Of a stretch of 64,000 nucleotides of DNA, positions 42,333 to 52,556 are shown piece by piece. A program made the position numbers and the translations under genes. The number at the start of each line of letters is the position of its first letter. The stretch's first letter is position 1. Below the pieces are notes generated by a model. It had not been told where the DNA came from and ran no database searches. It saw only the letters and a program-made list of their open reading frames with translations. The stretch comes from an uncultured Lachnospiraceae bacterium (GTDB taxonomy: Bacteria; Bacillota; Clostridia; Lachnospirales; Lachnospiraceae), in NCBI GenBank assembly GCA_902774125.1, contig CACYHD010000002.1, forward strand, positions 1 to 64,000, written 5' to 3'.

Positions 42333-45300
42333 TTATTTAACTTTTTTGATTGCTGACCAAGCACCGAATGCTGCTGGTAATCCTTCAACCTTATTGTAAG
42401 CTCTAACTCTTACAAATAGTCCCTTCTTACCTTTGAGTTTCTTGTGTTTGATTACAAGCTTAGCTTTATTCTTCTTAACATATTTCTTGAATAATGCTTT
42501 CTTGTTCTTCTTAGCATTCTTCTTAGTCTTGTAAACTGCAACTTGGTAGCCCTTGCAAGCAACCTTCTTAACTGTGATAGTTAATTTCTTAGCAGATTTC
42601 TTCTTCTTAGCAATCTTCTTAATCTTAACCTTAGCAGGTTTCTTAACAGATGCTGCTGTAGTAGCCTTATCGCCTGATGGCTGTACAGTTGTTTCTGTAG
42701 AAGGCTTTCCTGTAACATCACCACTTGGATCTGTCACATCACCTGAAGATGCTTTTGTTGTAGTATCTGCTTGTTTCTTAGTTGTTGTTCCAGCTGGATC
42801 TGTGTCATCCTGTGGAGCAGTCCAAGGCTGTCTAGTTGTAGTTGCTCTAGTAGATGCACTTGGGTCTCTAGTTGGAAGTGTAATATCTGGATCATCATCA
42901 GGATCATCATCTATTACAGGACCACCTGGAGCTTCCTTAATACTAATCTTAGCTGTAACACCTTCACTTTCGATTTCGTTACGAACTGATGTTACCTTAA
43001 TTACGTGTGATCCACCTTCAAGAGCAGAGTATGTATATGTACCTGCATTAGCTAGGTTCATACCTACTAGGTTATCATCCACATAAATTCTATATGTCTG
43101 ATCATTGTATCCTGGATTAGCAAATGAAACAGCAATCTGTCCATCTCCTGGGCTTGTCAATGCAAGTCCCTCTGCTTCCTTAGGTAAATACTTTTCAGGG
43201 TCACCCATAACTGCGATTTCTCGCATCTGGTATCCCCAACCACCTACATTTTCAGTCATGTTAATCTTAACAAAGTTAACAGTTCCTTGTGTATAAGCAT
43301 TAGTATTAACCTTAACTTCTACTGGATCAGCGTATGTACCATTTGTTACATTGGCAACTGTCTGATAATTTTCGCCGTCCTTAGAGAACTGAATGTTAAA
43401 CGCCTTAGCATATGTATTGTTGTTAACGAACTTGATAAGTACTTCGTTAATATCCTTAGCATCATATGCTTTCTGTAGTTCCATTGTGATAGTAGCGTTA
43501 GGTTCACCCCAAACTGTCTCTACCATATCACCGTTCATGTCTGAATCAACAAGTTTCTTAGGATCCTGGCTACCTTCCTTAGTGTAAATATCCTGAACTG
43601 TTACAGTAGCACCCTTAGCGAAGTTCATAGGTGTTTTAACGTAATCTCTTAGAGAGCCGTCTGCTACTTCTACAGTCTTAGTAATACCTTCTGAAAGCTT
43701 ACCGTCATAGTATCCAAATGCCTTAAGCGTATGTCTACCTGCTGTAGCATCTAATGTGCCACTACCTGCATTGATAAGGTCTGTAACCTTAACACCATCT
43801 AGGAAGATCATATACTTGTATCCATTTTGGTTCTCACCAGCTGTGATAGTGTAATCAATCTGCAATGCCTTTTTGCCAGAAACTGTAAAGTTAGCTGGAT
43901 CTGCACAATGCTCTGATTCTATAGGTTCTGCGTTAGTATTAGTTGATAATACTGCTGCTTCTTTAATCTGGAATCCATAGGCCTTATGTCCATTTAATGT
44001 AATCTTAACATATCTAGTTGTCTTTAATGTTCCTGAATAATCAAGTAATGGAATTACTGCAAGGCCATTATCACTAGCAGCATATGTTGTTGTAAAATCT
44101 TTCACCTTCTTAAAGTCAATACCTGTATCAGATAATGAAATTGTATAACTATCAGCGAATGTTCTATCATTCTGGAACTGAACAGCAATAGCATCGATTC
44201 CACTAGTATTGTATGTTTCACCTAAGTCGATAATGATATCTTCTTTCGTTCTAGTGTCATCCCAAGCTGTTCCGTAGAAGTTACTCTCCAAGTTACCGTC
44301 TGTAATAACATTAGGTGTCTTACTTCCTTCGTTAGGATTGTTAGATGAAACTGAAACAGATTTGCCGATTGCAATGTTGTACTTGCTATCGCTTACCATT
44401 TCTCTGTATGTAGCCTGTGGTCCAACTGTTACTGCACATGTACCTGTCTTACCGGCAATAGTACATGTAATGTTAGTTGTACCTTCCTTAAGTGCTGTAA
44501 TAGTACCGTTGTTATTAACAATAGCTACTTCCTTATCTGTACTATCCCAAACCGGATTAATATCATCTGTTGTATCTTCAGGTGTAACTACAGCTGTAAC
44601 AGTATCACTTGACTTAGCTTTCATAGTAAGAGCTGCTGGCTTGATATCAACTCTAGTAACATGCTTAGCCTCTGATACTACAACCTTACATGTAGCAGTC
44701 TTATTACCAACTGCTGCAGTAATAGTAGCTTCACCTATCTTGTTAGCTGTAACAAGACCTGTGTTAGATACTGATGCAACCTGAGCATTGTTAGATGACC
44801 AAGTAACAGTATCTGCTGTTAGTGGCGCAAGCTGTAATGTCTTACCTACTGCTATATTAGCATTAGTAAAGTTTAGACCGATTGTTCCACTAATAATAAT
44901 ATCTGATTCTACTACGTCAGAAAGTGCCATACCTTTTCTGTATGTAACAGCCTTAACGATAGTAGACTTGCTAACCTTAAATGGTTCTGAGTATGTCTTA
45001 GAATCTTCTGTTGGTGTAGTACCATCAGTTGTGTACTTAACCTCTGCACCTGCAACTGCTGTATCTAATGTTACAGTCTGCTCTCCGTTATATGTACCTG
45101 ATACTGGAGTAATTGTAGGAGCTTTAGCTTTGTTAGCACCATAAACTTCCATCTCAAAAATTCTAACACCGAAGTTCATTGAACGCTTACGTGCCTGCAT
45201 TCTTACATATCTAGCTTCTGTAGCTTCGAAGATAGTTGTAACGTAGCCAGCCTTACCTGTCTCATCAGCTACCTTCTTCCATGTTTCTCCATCGTTTGAA

Positions 45301-48300
45301 ACCTGGATTTCGTACTTGCTAGCCATAGCTGCTTCCCAGTTAATCTTAACTGTGTTAATAGCCTGCTTAGCACCTAAGTCTACCTGAATCCACTCGTTAT
45401 CAGTGTTTTCTGCCTGCCATGAAGTAGTTAAATCACCGTCAACGATTGTTGCAGCCTGGTTAGGTACTGAACTAGCCTTAACTACTTTGCCTAGAGCTAG
45501 GTTGTCAGCACTCTGAATTACATCACCATCGATAACAAAGTTACATGAAGCATATGCTGAATCAATGTTTCCATTCTTAACTGCAAGTGCCTTAACTGTG
45601 CTATCAGATGAAATCATAAACTTGCCATCATACTTCTTAGAAGCGACTGATGGAGGTGTACCATCTGTTGTATAGTAGATTGTTGCTCCCTCGTCCTCGC
45701 AAGTTAGCTCAACCATCTGTGTATCATCAAATGTTACTGTACCAGTAGCATTCTTTTTAACTTCACCACTCTTAAGACCAGTTGCATTGATCTTAGGTGT
45801 TGCTGTCTGTACGTATTCAAATCCGCCTGCCTCGTCAATATCAAACTGAACAAGACCCTTTGATGAAACTTTGGCTTTGCCAAGTTTCTGACCAGTCTTT
45901 GTATTAACTACATAAACTGTCTTAGTACCACCAGTTGGGTTCCAAACCTCACCTGTGTAGTATGTATTACCGCCTTCTACCTTCTTGTATACAGAACCAC
46001 CGATAGTCTGTCCAACGATAGCATAGTCGTTAGTTCTATGTCCGATAGAATCCATAGCAGAGATGAACCACAATGTGTTAGCTCTATCTTCCTTCTGCAT
46101 TCCGTTAACGCCAGCCTCAAACTTCTGGTAAGCTAGCTCAGGATCTGTCTGAGATAGGAATGGCCATGTAATATGCTGCCATCCGTTATCTGGGTTAGAG
46201 TAATCTTCCTTCTTAGCAATATTACCCTTTCTTACTTCTATAGATGCTGCTCTGTCAGTTTCGTCTAATAGACCCTGATATGCTGCAGCACATTTTTCCT
46301 GATTCAAACCATAGTTAGTTAAGTATTCTGAGATAGGTAGCCACTGAATACCGTAGATGTATAGAGGCTGTCCACCAAAGAATGTACCGTAGCTGTATGA
46401 TGCGCCGTAAATCTGACCTGTTCCCTGGAATGGATATTCCTTCTTCCAGTTGTCTCCGTCATAATCGAACCAGTACTGAAGAATAGCTTCCATCTCAGTT
46501 GTGAAACCGTAAGCACCGGCATCAACATACTTGTCCTGCTTAGAAGCTTCACCCCATAGATACATACCTACCCATGAGAATAGTGACTCTGATGCAGACT
46601 CTTGGTTGTTACCGTCATCGTTATCTGCATAACCGCCAGCCCATGAATGTCCTGAATACTGGTCAAATGATCTGAACTTACAGAACATATTGCCGTCGTC
46701 TTCTGGCTCTTCTGGATCAGCATAGTCACGAAGCATAATTTCGATCATATCCTTATAATCATTGTAGAACTGCTTATCGTATGTTGCTAATACTGCAGAA
46801 CCAAACATGAAATAACCATATGTAAAGTGGTGGTCACAGATAGCTGCGTTAGCACCATAAGCACTTTCAGGATAGTAAACTGTACCCCAGTCCTTATTGT
46901 AAATCAAGTAACATCTATCTCCGTCACCGTTGTATGTATACCAGTCAACCAAAATCTTCTTAAGATCCTTAAGTAACTGGTCTCTCATTTCTGTCTCACC
47001 AATCTGATCAGCCATAAGAGCTGTGATTGCTAGAGGATGAACAGCCTTGCCCTGCCAGTAAGCATCAGCGTTAGGACCTGTTCCAATTTCGTTCATAACA
47101 GTTGCGATATATTCCTTAATCTCATTACCGTTAAGCTTGTCGCTATTAGGTCTGGCAAATGTAGGAATCAAACCTGCGAACTGCTGTGTTGTTGTAAGAG
47201 TATTGGCGAACTTACCTTTCATCTTACCTCTGATTGATGGGTAAACAATATTACTATTCTTTACATCATCAGAATGCTTCCACTGATGTGGATAGAATGT
47301 CTGCAATGTCTCATTGCTAAAACCACTTCTAACTGACTCAGTAGTAGCCTTATATGTTGTAACAATCTTAGAGTTATCTCTACTATATGTATATGTTACC
47401 TTAGTGTCTTTAACATGAGCATATCCATGCTGATAGTATGTCTCGATATCACCCTTCTTGAGCATACCTGCATATGATAGATATGAATCATTTCCAGTAA
47501 ATGTTACTTTGATCTTAGTGTTGCCGCCTACAGACATAGTAGTAAACTTAGTTCCTGCAGGTGCACATACTACAAAGTATGTTCCGTTGTTATTACCTCT
47601 CTCATTTTCTTTATCATATGTTCTAAATCCAATATGATCAGTAGTAACAGTCTGCTCTGCTTCTGTCAAAATAGCATTACCGTTGCCGTCAAAAATTTCT
47701 TTAATTGACTGTGAATTAATAAATACGTCTTTTGTCTTATAAATCTTAGAGAAGATGTATGGAGAACCCTTAACAAATGTAGATTCCATCTTAAGACCTT
47801 CCTCATCACAAAGTCCCAAATCTACATGGTAATCTCCATAGCTTTCTACTCTATCGTAAGCACTACTTCCTTCAAGACCATCAGGCACAGCATAAAAGTC
47901 AACTAAGTGCTCTGCATAATATCCCATACCCAAATCGTCTTCTCCACGTTCGTCAGTGAAACCTTCTGAACCTAGAGTAATACCTAATCCCTTTTTGGAG
48001 TACTGAGCCATCAAAGGATGAATGATGTCTCTGTTACCAAAAGTCTTAATCATAGCTGATGACCACCAGCTGTTAGAATCGATAGGTGTCTTAACCTTAT
48101 CTGGATTAACGAATGTAGGTAACTTGTTAAGCTCCTTCTTAATCTCACCAGTTACGTAAGAACCTTTTCCGTAAGGATTATTAATTATTTGACGAGTTGG
48201 AAGTTCATGAATATCTTCATTAACCTGGCTTTCTCCAGGAACATATTCGTAAACCTCTAGTTCTCTAATACAATGTCCACTTCCGCTTTCTACCTTAGAA

Positions 48301-49535
48301 TAACCTAGGAATCTAACATATCTTACGTTAGTTCTGTAGCATGTGAACATATCAACCATATTCATATAACCACGCATGTTTCTATGAATAGTTGTCCATT
48401 CCTTCTTATCTGAAGAAATCTGAATATCATAAATCTTAGCACCATCAGCGCCAAACTTAGTTACGACTCTTCCGATGTTGTACTGTCTTCCCAAGTCGAC
48501 AACTAACCACTGATCGTCTTCGCCCTGGTATGATGTGAAAGATGTAGAATCATTACCATCGACAGCGTTTTCAGGTCTGATTTCCTTATATGCATCTGGC
48601 TTAATATTGCCGTCAGCATCCTTCATCCACCACTCATCTCTTGTACCTGAGCATGTAACGTCTTTATTCAAAGCAAGGTTAGTACCATAGTTAGGTGGTC
48701 TCTTGTTAGCACCGCCAGTACCCCAAACTTGGAATTCGAACAAAGAAGATCCCCAGTTAGTAGCTCTCTGTGTGCAAACTAGCTTCACATATCTACCTGT
48801 ATTTTTAGTCCACTCATCAGTAGACAAAGTCTCTTCTAGATTGTCGTTAAGATAATTAACCTCAACCTGCTCTTCTGCTTCAAAATCAATCTCACCAGTT
48901 TTAACTTCTGTTGTCTGATTGTTTTTGTCATACAATACAACTTTCATTGTATGTCTACCTTGAGTCATAGAAACATCAGCTGTTTCTCTCTCTCTTTTCT
49001 CCCAAGTGAAGTTGTCAGCAGCTGTTGCAACCTTCCCGTCGATAAAAACAGTTACAACAGTATTAGCAGTCTTTTCCCAGTCAACCTGGAACATTAATCT
49101 ACCATCGCCTAGCTTGCGCAAATATCTGTAAGATATTTCCATTCCAGTCTGGTTGTAAACTGTACTCTTTTTGCCACGAGAAAAAACAGTATCCCATCTG
49201 ATACCATCGTCTGATAGCTGTATGTCAAAGCCCTTGGCATACGCTGCTTCCCATTTAAAAAAGATACTATCAATTGTGGCAACCTTACCCAAATCCACAG
49301 ATAACCATTCGTTCTTGTCATCCATGTCTGCTTGCCAACGTGTAGTAGTGTTTCCATCTACTGCATTGTCTTCATTGTTACCTGAACTTGCAGATACAGG
49401 TCTGTCCTTGGACAAGTTGTATGGCGTATTGTCGTCTGCCGCCTGAACTTTAAAAATCTGTCCAGTTGGAGTCACTGAAAAAGCCATTACTAATACAAGA
49501 ACCAATGAAACAACTTTACCCCACATTTGTTTCAT
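42333..49535 (-). CDS. Giant multi-domain GH81 endo-beta-1,3-glucanase
   Basis: A secreted protein of 2400 residues. Signal peptide 1-32 (ending VQAA). F5/8-type C (CBM32-like) domains at about 38-275 (interrupted by an Ig-like insert at about 138-245), 284-432, 1345-1466, 1715-1865 and 1968-2112. The GH81 catalytic region is about 455-1180, with DHHFTYGYF (Asp901), GHSWAGG and NQESASE (Glu979/Glu983), the family's acid and base motifs; GH81 enzymes cut beta-1,3-glucan internally. Chitobiase-C-like Ig modules occur at 1245-1335 and 1470-1548, Big_2 modules at 1549-1622 and 1624-1705, Fn3-like regions at 1870-1960 and 2115-2200. A Thr/Pro/Asp linker (2205-2300) leads to a lysine-rich Fn3-like domain (2300-2400) that may hold it in the wall. 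ATG 49535 is preceded by AGGAGGAAAAGTT. The gene has its own promoter and terminator. Confidence 0.9.
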   Translation of the reverse strand: MKQMWGKVVSLVLVLVMAFSVTPTGQIFKVQAADDNTPYNLSKDRPVSASSGNNEDNAVDGNTTTRWQADMDDKNEWLSVDLGKVATIDSIFFKWEAAYAKGFDIQLSDDGIRWDTVFSRGKKSTVYNQTGMEISYRYLRKLGDGRLMFQVDWEKTANTVVTVFIDGKVATAADNFTWEKRERETADVSMTQGRHTMKVVLYDKNNQTTEVKTGEIDFEAEEQVEVNYLNDNLEETLSTDEWTKNTGRYVKLVCTQRATNWGSSLFEFQVWGTGGANKRPPNYGTNLALNKDVTCSGTRDEWWMKDADGNIKPDAYKEIRPENAVDGNDSTSFTSYQGEDDQWLVVDLGRQYNIGRVVTKFGADGAKIYDIQISSDKKEWTTIHRNMRGYMNMVDMFTCYRTNVRYVRFLGYSKVESGSGHCIRELEVYEYVPGESQVNEDIHELPTRQIINNPYGKGSYVTGEIKKELNKLPTFVNPDKVKTPIDSNSWWSSAMIKTFGNRDIIHPLMAQYSKKGLGITLGSEGFTDERGEDDLGMGYYAEHLVDFYAVPDGLEGSSAYDRVESYGDYHVDLGLCDEEGLKMESTFVKGSPYIFSKIYKTKDVFINSQSIKEIFDGNGNAILTEAEQTVTTDHIGFRTYDKENERGNNNGTYFVVCAPAGTKFTTMSVGGNTKIKVTFTGNDSYLSYAGMLKKGDIETYYQHGYAHVKDTKVTYTYSRDNSKIVTTYKATTESVRSGFSNETLQTFYPHQWKHSDDVKNSNIVYPSIRGKMKGKFANTLTTTQQFAGLIPTFARPNSDKLNGNEIKEYIATVMNEIGTGPNADAYWQGKAVHPLAITALMADQIGETEMRDQLLKDLKKILVDWYTYNGDGDRCYLIYNKDWGTVYYPESAYGANAAICDHHFTYGYFMFGSAVLATYDKQFYNDYKDMIEIMLRDYADPEEPEDDGNMFCKFRSFDQYSGHSWAGGYADNDDGNNQESASESLFSWVGMYLWGEASKQDKYVDAGAYGFTTEMEAILQYWFDYDGDNWKKEYPFQGTGQIYGASYSYGTFFGGQPLYIYGIQWLPISEYLTNYGLNQEKCAAAYQGLLDETDRAASIEVRKGNIAKKEDYSNPDNGWQHITWPFLSQTDPELAYQKFEAGVNGMQKEDRANTLWFISAMDSIGHRTNDYAIVGQTIGGSVYKKVEGGNTYYTGEVWNPTGGTKTVYVVNTKTGQKLGKAKVSSKGLVQFDIDEAGGFEYVQTATPKINATGLKSGEVKKNATGTVTFDDTQMVELTCEDEGATIYYTTDGTPPSVASKKYDGKFMISSDSTVKALAVKNGNIDSAYASCNFVIDGDVIQSADNLALGKVVKASSVPNQAATIVDGDLTTSWQAENTDNEWIQVDLGAKQAINTVKINWEAAMASKYEIQVSNDGETWKKVADETGKAGYVTTIFEATEARYVRMQARKRSMNFGVRIFEMEVYGANKAKAPTITPVSGTYNGEQTVTLDTAVAGAEVKYTTDGTTPTEDSKTYSEPFKVSKSTIVKAVTYRKGMALSDVVESDIIISGTIGLNFTNANIAVGKTLQLAPLTADTVTWSSNNAQVASVSNTGLVTANKIGEATITAAVGNKTATCKVVVSEAKHVTRVDIKPAALTMKAKSSDTVTAVVTPEDTTDDINPVWDSTDKEVAIVNNNGTITALKEGTTNITCTIAGKTGTCAVTVGPQATYREMVSDSKYNIAIGKSVSVSSNNPNEGSKTPNVITDGNLESNFYGTAWDDTRTKEDIIIDLGETYNTSGIDAIAVQFQNDRTFADSYTISLSDTGIDFKKVKDFTTTYAASDNGLAVIPLLDYSGTLKTTRYVKITLNGHKAYGFQIKEAAVLSTNTNAEPIESEHCADPANFTVSGKKALQIDYTITAGENQNGYKYMIFLDGVKVTDLINAGSGTLDATAGRHTLKAFGYYDGKLSEGITKTVEVADGSLRDYVKTPMNFAKGATVTVQDIYTKEGSQDPKKLVDSDMNGDMVETVWGEPNATITMELQKAYDAKDINEVLIKFVNNNTYAKAFNIQFSKDGENYQTVANVTNGTYADPVEVKVNTNAYTQGTVNFVKINMTENVGGWGYQMREIAVMGDPEKYLPKEAEGLALTSPGDGQIAVSFANPGYNDQTYRIYVDDNLVGMNLANAGTYTYSALEGGSHVIKVTSVRNEIESEGVTAKISIKEAPGGPVIDDDPDDDPDITLPTRDPSASTRATTTRQPWTAPQDDTDPAGTTTKKQADTTTKASSGDVTDPSGDVTGKPSTETTVQPSGDKATTAASVKKPAKVKIKKIAKKKKSAKKLTITVKKVACKGYQVAVYKTKKNAKKNKKALFKKYVKKNKAKLVIKHKKLKGKKGLFVRVRAYNKVEGLPAAFGAWSAIKKVK

Positions 49536-49604
49536 AACTTTTCCTCCTATAATGTGCCTATTAAATTAGTCCCGTAGTGAATATAACACCCCAAGAATAA
49601 CTAT

Positions 49605-49633
49605 ATTATATAAAGTGCTCGAATTGACAACAA
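49605..49633 (-). promoter_or_regulatory. Candidate promoter of the GH81 gene
   Basis: On the - strand, TTGTTG, 17 bases and TATAAT lie about 70-100 bases upstream of the GH81 start. The -10 is perfect and the -35 weak; an overlapping TTGTCA at spacing 14 is less likely. Confidence 0.4.
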
Positions 49634-49706
49634 GTGTTGAGATTTTAAGCCAATAAACTTTTAACACTTTATGACAAATGCATCACAGTTCTATCGTTTT
49701 TCGCAC

Positions 49707-49742
49707 TAAAAAAGGACAAGTTTATACTTGTCCCTTTTTTTA
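49707..49742 (-). terminator. Terminator of the GH25 gene
   Basis: On the - strand, AAAAAGGGACAAGTATAAACTTGTCC-type stem followed by a T run (12-bp stem, 4-base loop) lies 42 bases after the GH25 stop. Confidence 0.88.
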
Positions 49743-49783
49743 ATAGTGTCACTCTTTATTATAAGTTTTATTTTTTCGTTTTG

Positions 49784-50836
49784 TTATTTAGCTCGGCAAC
49801 ATAGCGCTTTTCCGAAGCCTCCGGCGTAAACCTTCTCGCCGATTGAATCAATGTTAAATGGCTTCACTCGCACATAATATTTCTTTTTGGCTTTCAATCC
49901 CTTGATTGTTATTGATTTATTTGTTGTCGTTTTTTTCTTGTAGTTTTTGAAAGTCTTCGATGTGGAATATTGAATTCTATATCCCTTGGCGTACTGAACA
50001 CCGCCCCACTTAACTGTCAATTTTTTGCGACCAACCGTAATCTTTTTGACTGACGTCTTGTCAGGTACTACTGTGACATATCCCTGGTTAGAGGCTAGCT
50101 TCTTAGCGCTGTACTTGCCAATCCAAAAATTGAGATCCACTCCGCCTTTAATGCCATTGACTCTACCCAAAGATGTACATTGCCACATCTGGTATGTTCC
50201 CTTATACTCGCACGTATTGCGGTAAGCTGCGACCCACTTGTACCACTCTGAGTTAGATGCCACAGAGCTTGGAAGATAGTTGTTCCACCAATTTAAGTTC
50301 GCGTATACACCTACTTTATAACCTGCATCACTCACAATCGACAAAAAAGTCTTGGCGATTTGGCCTCGTTTCTTTTTGCTCAGTCTCGCCTGAGTGGGAT
50401 GTTCCATATCATAGTAAATAGGAAATTTGAGTTTGTGATTCTGGCACATTCTAAGAGCCTGACAAGCTTCGTTCATAGCTTTTGTTGTGCTAGTAGCTGT
50501 CGAATATAGATATACGCCGTATGGGATATTATATTTTTCGCAGCCCTTTGTGTTTTTTTCAAAATTAGGATCATCTACTCGCTTGGAATCTGCGCATCGT
50601 ATAATAGCAAAATCCACATCCGTCTTGGCCACCTTGGCCCAGTTGATATTGCCATTCCACAGGCTCACATCTATGCCCTTCATTGTAGCGCCTTTTATAA
50701 CCTTGCCCTGATTGTTAACGAACTTGCCGCTAGAATTTTTGGACCAGGCTTTGTATGCACTGACTTGGCTTACGCTGACACTTCCAATTGCTATTGATAA
50801 TATAATTGTAAAAATAAATTTGGTTGTTTTACTCAA
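49784..50836 (-). CDS. Secreted GH25 muramidase (lysozyme) with lysine-rich Fn3-like domain
   Basis: A protein of 350 residues that would cut the glycan backbone of peptidoglycan between MurNAc and GlcNAc. It uses a TTG start at 50836 with AAGGAG 7 bases upstream. Signal peptide about 1-27. The GH25 domain (about 50-250) has KGIDVSLWNGNINWAKV with the first Asp, IIRCADS, YGVYLYSTATS, IYYDMEHPT with the Asp/Glu pair, GVYANLNWWNN and MWQCTSLGRVNGIKGGVDLNFW. A basic Fn3-like module (about 260-350) matches those of the transglutaminase and GH81 proteins. It is 64 bases downstream of coaBC with no clear terminator between, so it may partly share that transcript. Confidence 0.92.
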   Translation of the reverse strand: MSKTTKFIFTIILSIAIGSVSVSQVSAYKAWSKNSSGKFVNNQGKVIKGATMKGIDVSLWNGNINWAKVAKTDVDFAIIRCADSKRVDDPNFEKNTKGCEKYNIPYGVYLYSTATSTTKAMNEACQALRMCQNHKLKFPIYYDMEHPTQARLSKKKRGQIAKTFLSIVSDAGYKVGVYANLNWWNNYLPSSVASNSEWYKWVAAYRNTCEYKGTYQMWQCTSLGRVNGIKGGVDLNFWIGKYSAKKLASNQGYVTVVPDKTSVKKITVGRKKLTVKWGGVQYAKGYRIQYSTSKTFKNYKKKTTTNKSITIKGLKAKKKYYVRVKPFNIDSIGEKVYAGGFGKALCCRAK

Positions 50837-50900
50837 ATAATCGCTCCTTAATGCAAACTGTAATTATTATAAATATAGGATGTGATGACAATTAGATATA

Positions 50901-52091
50901 TTACATCTTACTTACAATAGCATCTATAATAACCTTGGCTACATCACTCTTAGATGCCATAGGTATTTTTTGAGTTTCATCCTTTGTGATAATAGTTACA
51001 GCGTTAGTTGAAGTTCCAAAACCCGCGCCTTTTTCCTTGACATTGTTAGCGCAAATCATATCTAGCCCCTTCTTTTCTAACTTAGCCTTGGAGTTTTCGA
51101 TCATATTCTCTGTTTCCATAGAAAAACCGCAAACTAACTGATTCTTTTTGTTTTTCATTAATGTTCCAAGAATATCATCTGTGCTTTCTAGTTTGATGCA
51201 CATTTCGTCCATAGTGCTCTTTTTGATTTTGTTATCAGCAACGTTTCTTGGTCTGAAGTCTGCAACAGCCGCACACATTATTACAACGTCGGCTTCGCCA
51301 AAGTGCTTCTCCATTGCATCCTTCATATCTGCTGCTGACACAACATCTACAACATTAACAAACTGTGGCTTATCTATACTTGTAGGGCCTGTCACTAGTG
51401 TAACATTGGCGCCACGTTTTCTCGCATTAGCAGCCAAAGCATATCCCATTGTTCCAGTTGAATGATTAGTAATAAATCTAACAGGGTCAATCGCTTCACG
51501 TGTTGGTCCCGCACTTACAAGTACCTTTTTGCCGGCCAGATCCTTGTCAAACTCAATAGCATCTAGAACGTATTCAAGCAAAAGCTCTGGGTCTGGCATC
51601 TTACCTTTTCCAGTATCTCCACACGCCAAATATCCTGACGCCGGATCAATAATGTGATATCCGTAATCAGAAAGTTTCTTGATATTATCCTGAACTATTG
51701 GGTTTTCGAACATATTAGTATTCATTGCTGGAGAAATATACACAGGACACTTAGCCGCCATCACTGTTGTAGTCAACATATCGTCAGCGATTCCTCCGGC
51801 TATCTTTCCAATAACGTTGGCTGAACATGGAGCAATCATAAACAAATCTGCCTTCTTAGCCAAAGAAACATGCTCAACATTAAACTGGAAATTTCTATCG
51901 AATGTATCAACAAGACACTTGTTAGATGTCAATGTCTCAAATGTAATAGGATTAATAAAGTTCGTTGCATTCTGAGTCATAATAACATGAACATCACAGC
52001 CCAGTTTTACAAGACTGCTTGCCAAACTTGCTGTCTTGTACGCAGCTATACTTCCTGTCACTCCTAGCACTACTGTTTTATCTTTTAACAT
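50901..52091 (-). CDS. coaBC: Bifunctional CoaBC (phosphopantothenoylcysteine decarboxylase/synthase)
   Basis: A fused enzyme of 396 residues that ligates cysteine to phosphopantothenate (CoaB half, about 185-396) and decarboxylates the product (CoaC half, 1-180). The CoaC part shows LGVTGSIAAYKTASL, the FMN-binding PCSANVIGKIAGGIADD and the substrate-recognition clamp PAMNTNMFENP. The CoaB part has VLVSAGPTREAIDPVRFITNHSTGTMGYALA and AAVADFRP. It is the last gene of the series panG-panB-panC-panD-coaBC, 38 bases after panD. CoaA/CoaX and CoaD are not in the window. Confidence 0.96.
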   Translation of the reverse strand: MLKDKTVVLGVTGSIAAYKTASLASSLVKLGCDVHVIMTQNATNFINPITFETLTSNKCLVDTFDRNFQFNVEHVSLAKKADLFMIAPCSANVIGKIAGGIADDMLTTTVMAAKCPVYISPAMNTNMFENPIVQDNIKKLSDYGYHIIDPASGYLACGDTGKGKMPDPELLLEYVLDAIEFDKDLAGKKVLVSAGPTREAIDPVRFITNHSTGTMGYALAANARKRGANVTLVTGPTSIDKPQFVNVVDVVSAADMKDAMEKHFGEADVVIMCAAVADFRPRNVADNKIKKSTMDEMCIKLESTDDILGTLMKNKKNQLVCGFSMETENMIENSKAKLEKKGLDMICANNVKEKGAGFGTSTNAVTIITKDETQKIPMASKSDVAKVIIDAIVSKM

Positions 52092-52129
52092 TTTTTACCT
52101 CTTACTTTCTCTACCTAGACTAATCCCGA

Positions 52130-52531
52130 TTACTGGATTCTCTCTACGTCGTACAAGGCACCTGCCTTTTCGTAATTAGTAACTCTTGAGATACTGTTGT
52201 CGTCGTTGACAAAAACAACCTTAGGCTTGTTAGCTTCAACTTCCTCAGGTGTCATCTGAGCGTAACTCATTATAATAACCTTGTCACCAACGTTAACCAT
52301 ATGAGCTGCTGCTCCGTTAAGACAAATCACTCCTGATCCGGCCTCGCCTGCGATTACATATGTTTCTAGTCTGTTGCCATTGTCCACGTCTGCGATTTGT
52401 ACCTTTTCGTATTCATAAATACCTGCGTTTTTGAGCAAATCCTCATCAATAGTAATAGAACCAACATAATCTAATCTGGCCTCTGTAACTGTTGCTCTGT
52501 GAATTTTGCTTTTTAACATATTTAACTGCAT
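52130..52531 (-). CDS. panD: Aspartate 1-decarboxylase proenzyme
   Basis: PanD makes beta-alanine from aspartate. The 133-residue proenzyme self-cleaves at Gly24-Ser25 (in [11 protein letters not shown]), producing the pyruvoyl group. [13 protein letters not shown] and [22 protein letters not shown] are characteristic. ATG 52531 has AAGGAG 5 bases upstream; the internal ATG 52519 lies too far from it. It is 25 bases after panC. Confidence 0.96.
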   Translation of the reverse strand: MQLNMLKSKIHRATVTEARLDYVGSITIDEDLLKNAGIYEYEKVQIADVDNGNRLETYVIAGEAGSGVICLNGAAAHMVNVGDKVIIMSYAQMTPEEVEANKPKVVFVNDDNSISRVTNYEKAGALYDVERIQ

Positions 52532-52556
52532 AATAACTCCTTATAAATTGCGTTTA

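Noticed and set aside
42553-43086. Long + strand frames inside the GH81 gene (and similar at 44338-44784, 8841-9248)
   Set aside because: They are antisense to a clear coding sequence, lack ribosome binding sites and give low-complexity Val/Ser/Leu-rich products typical of reverse frames.
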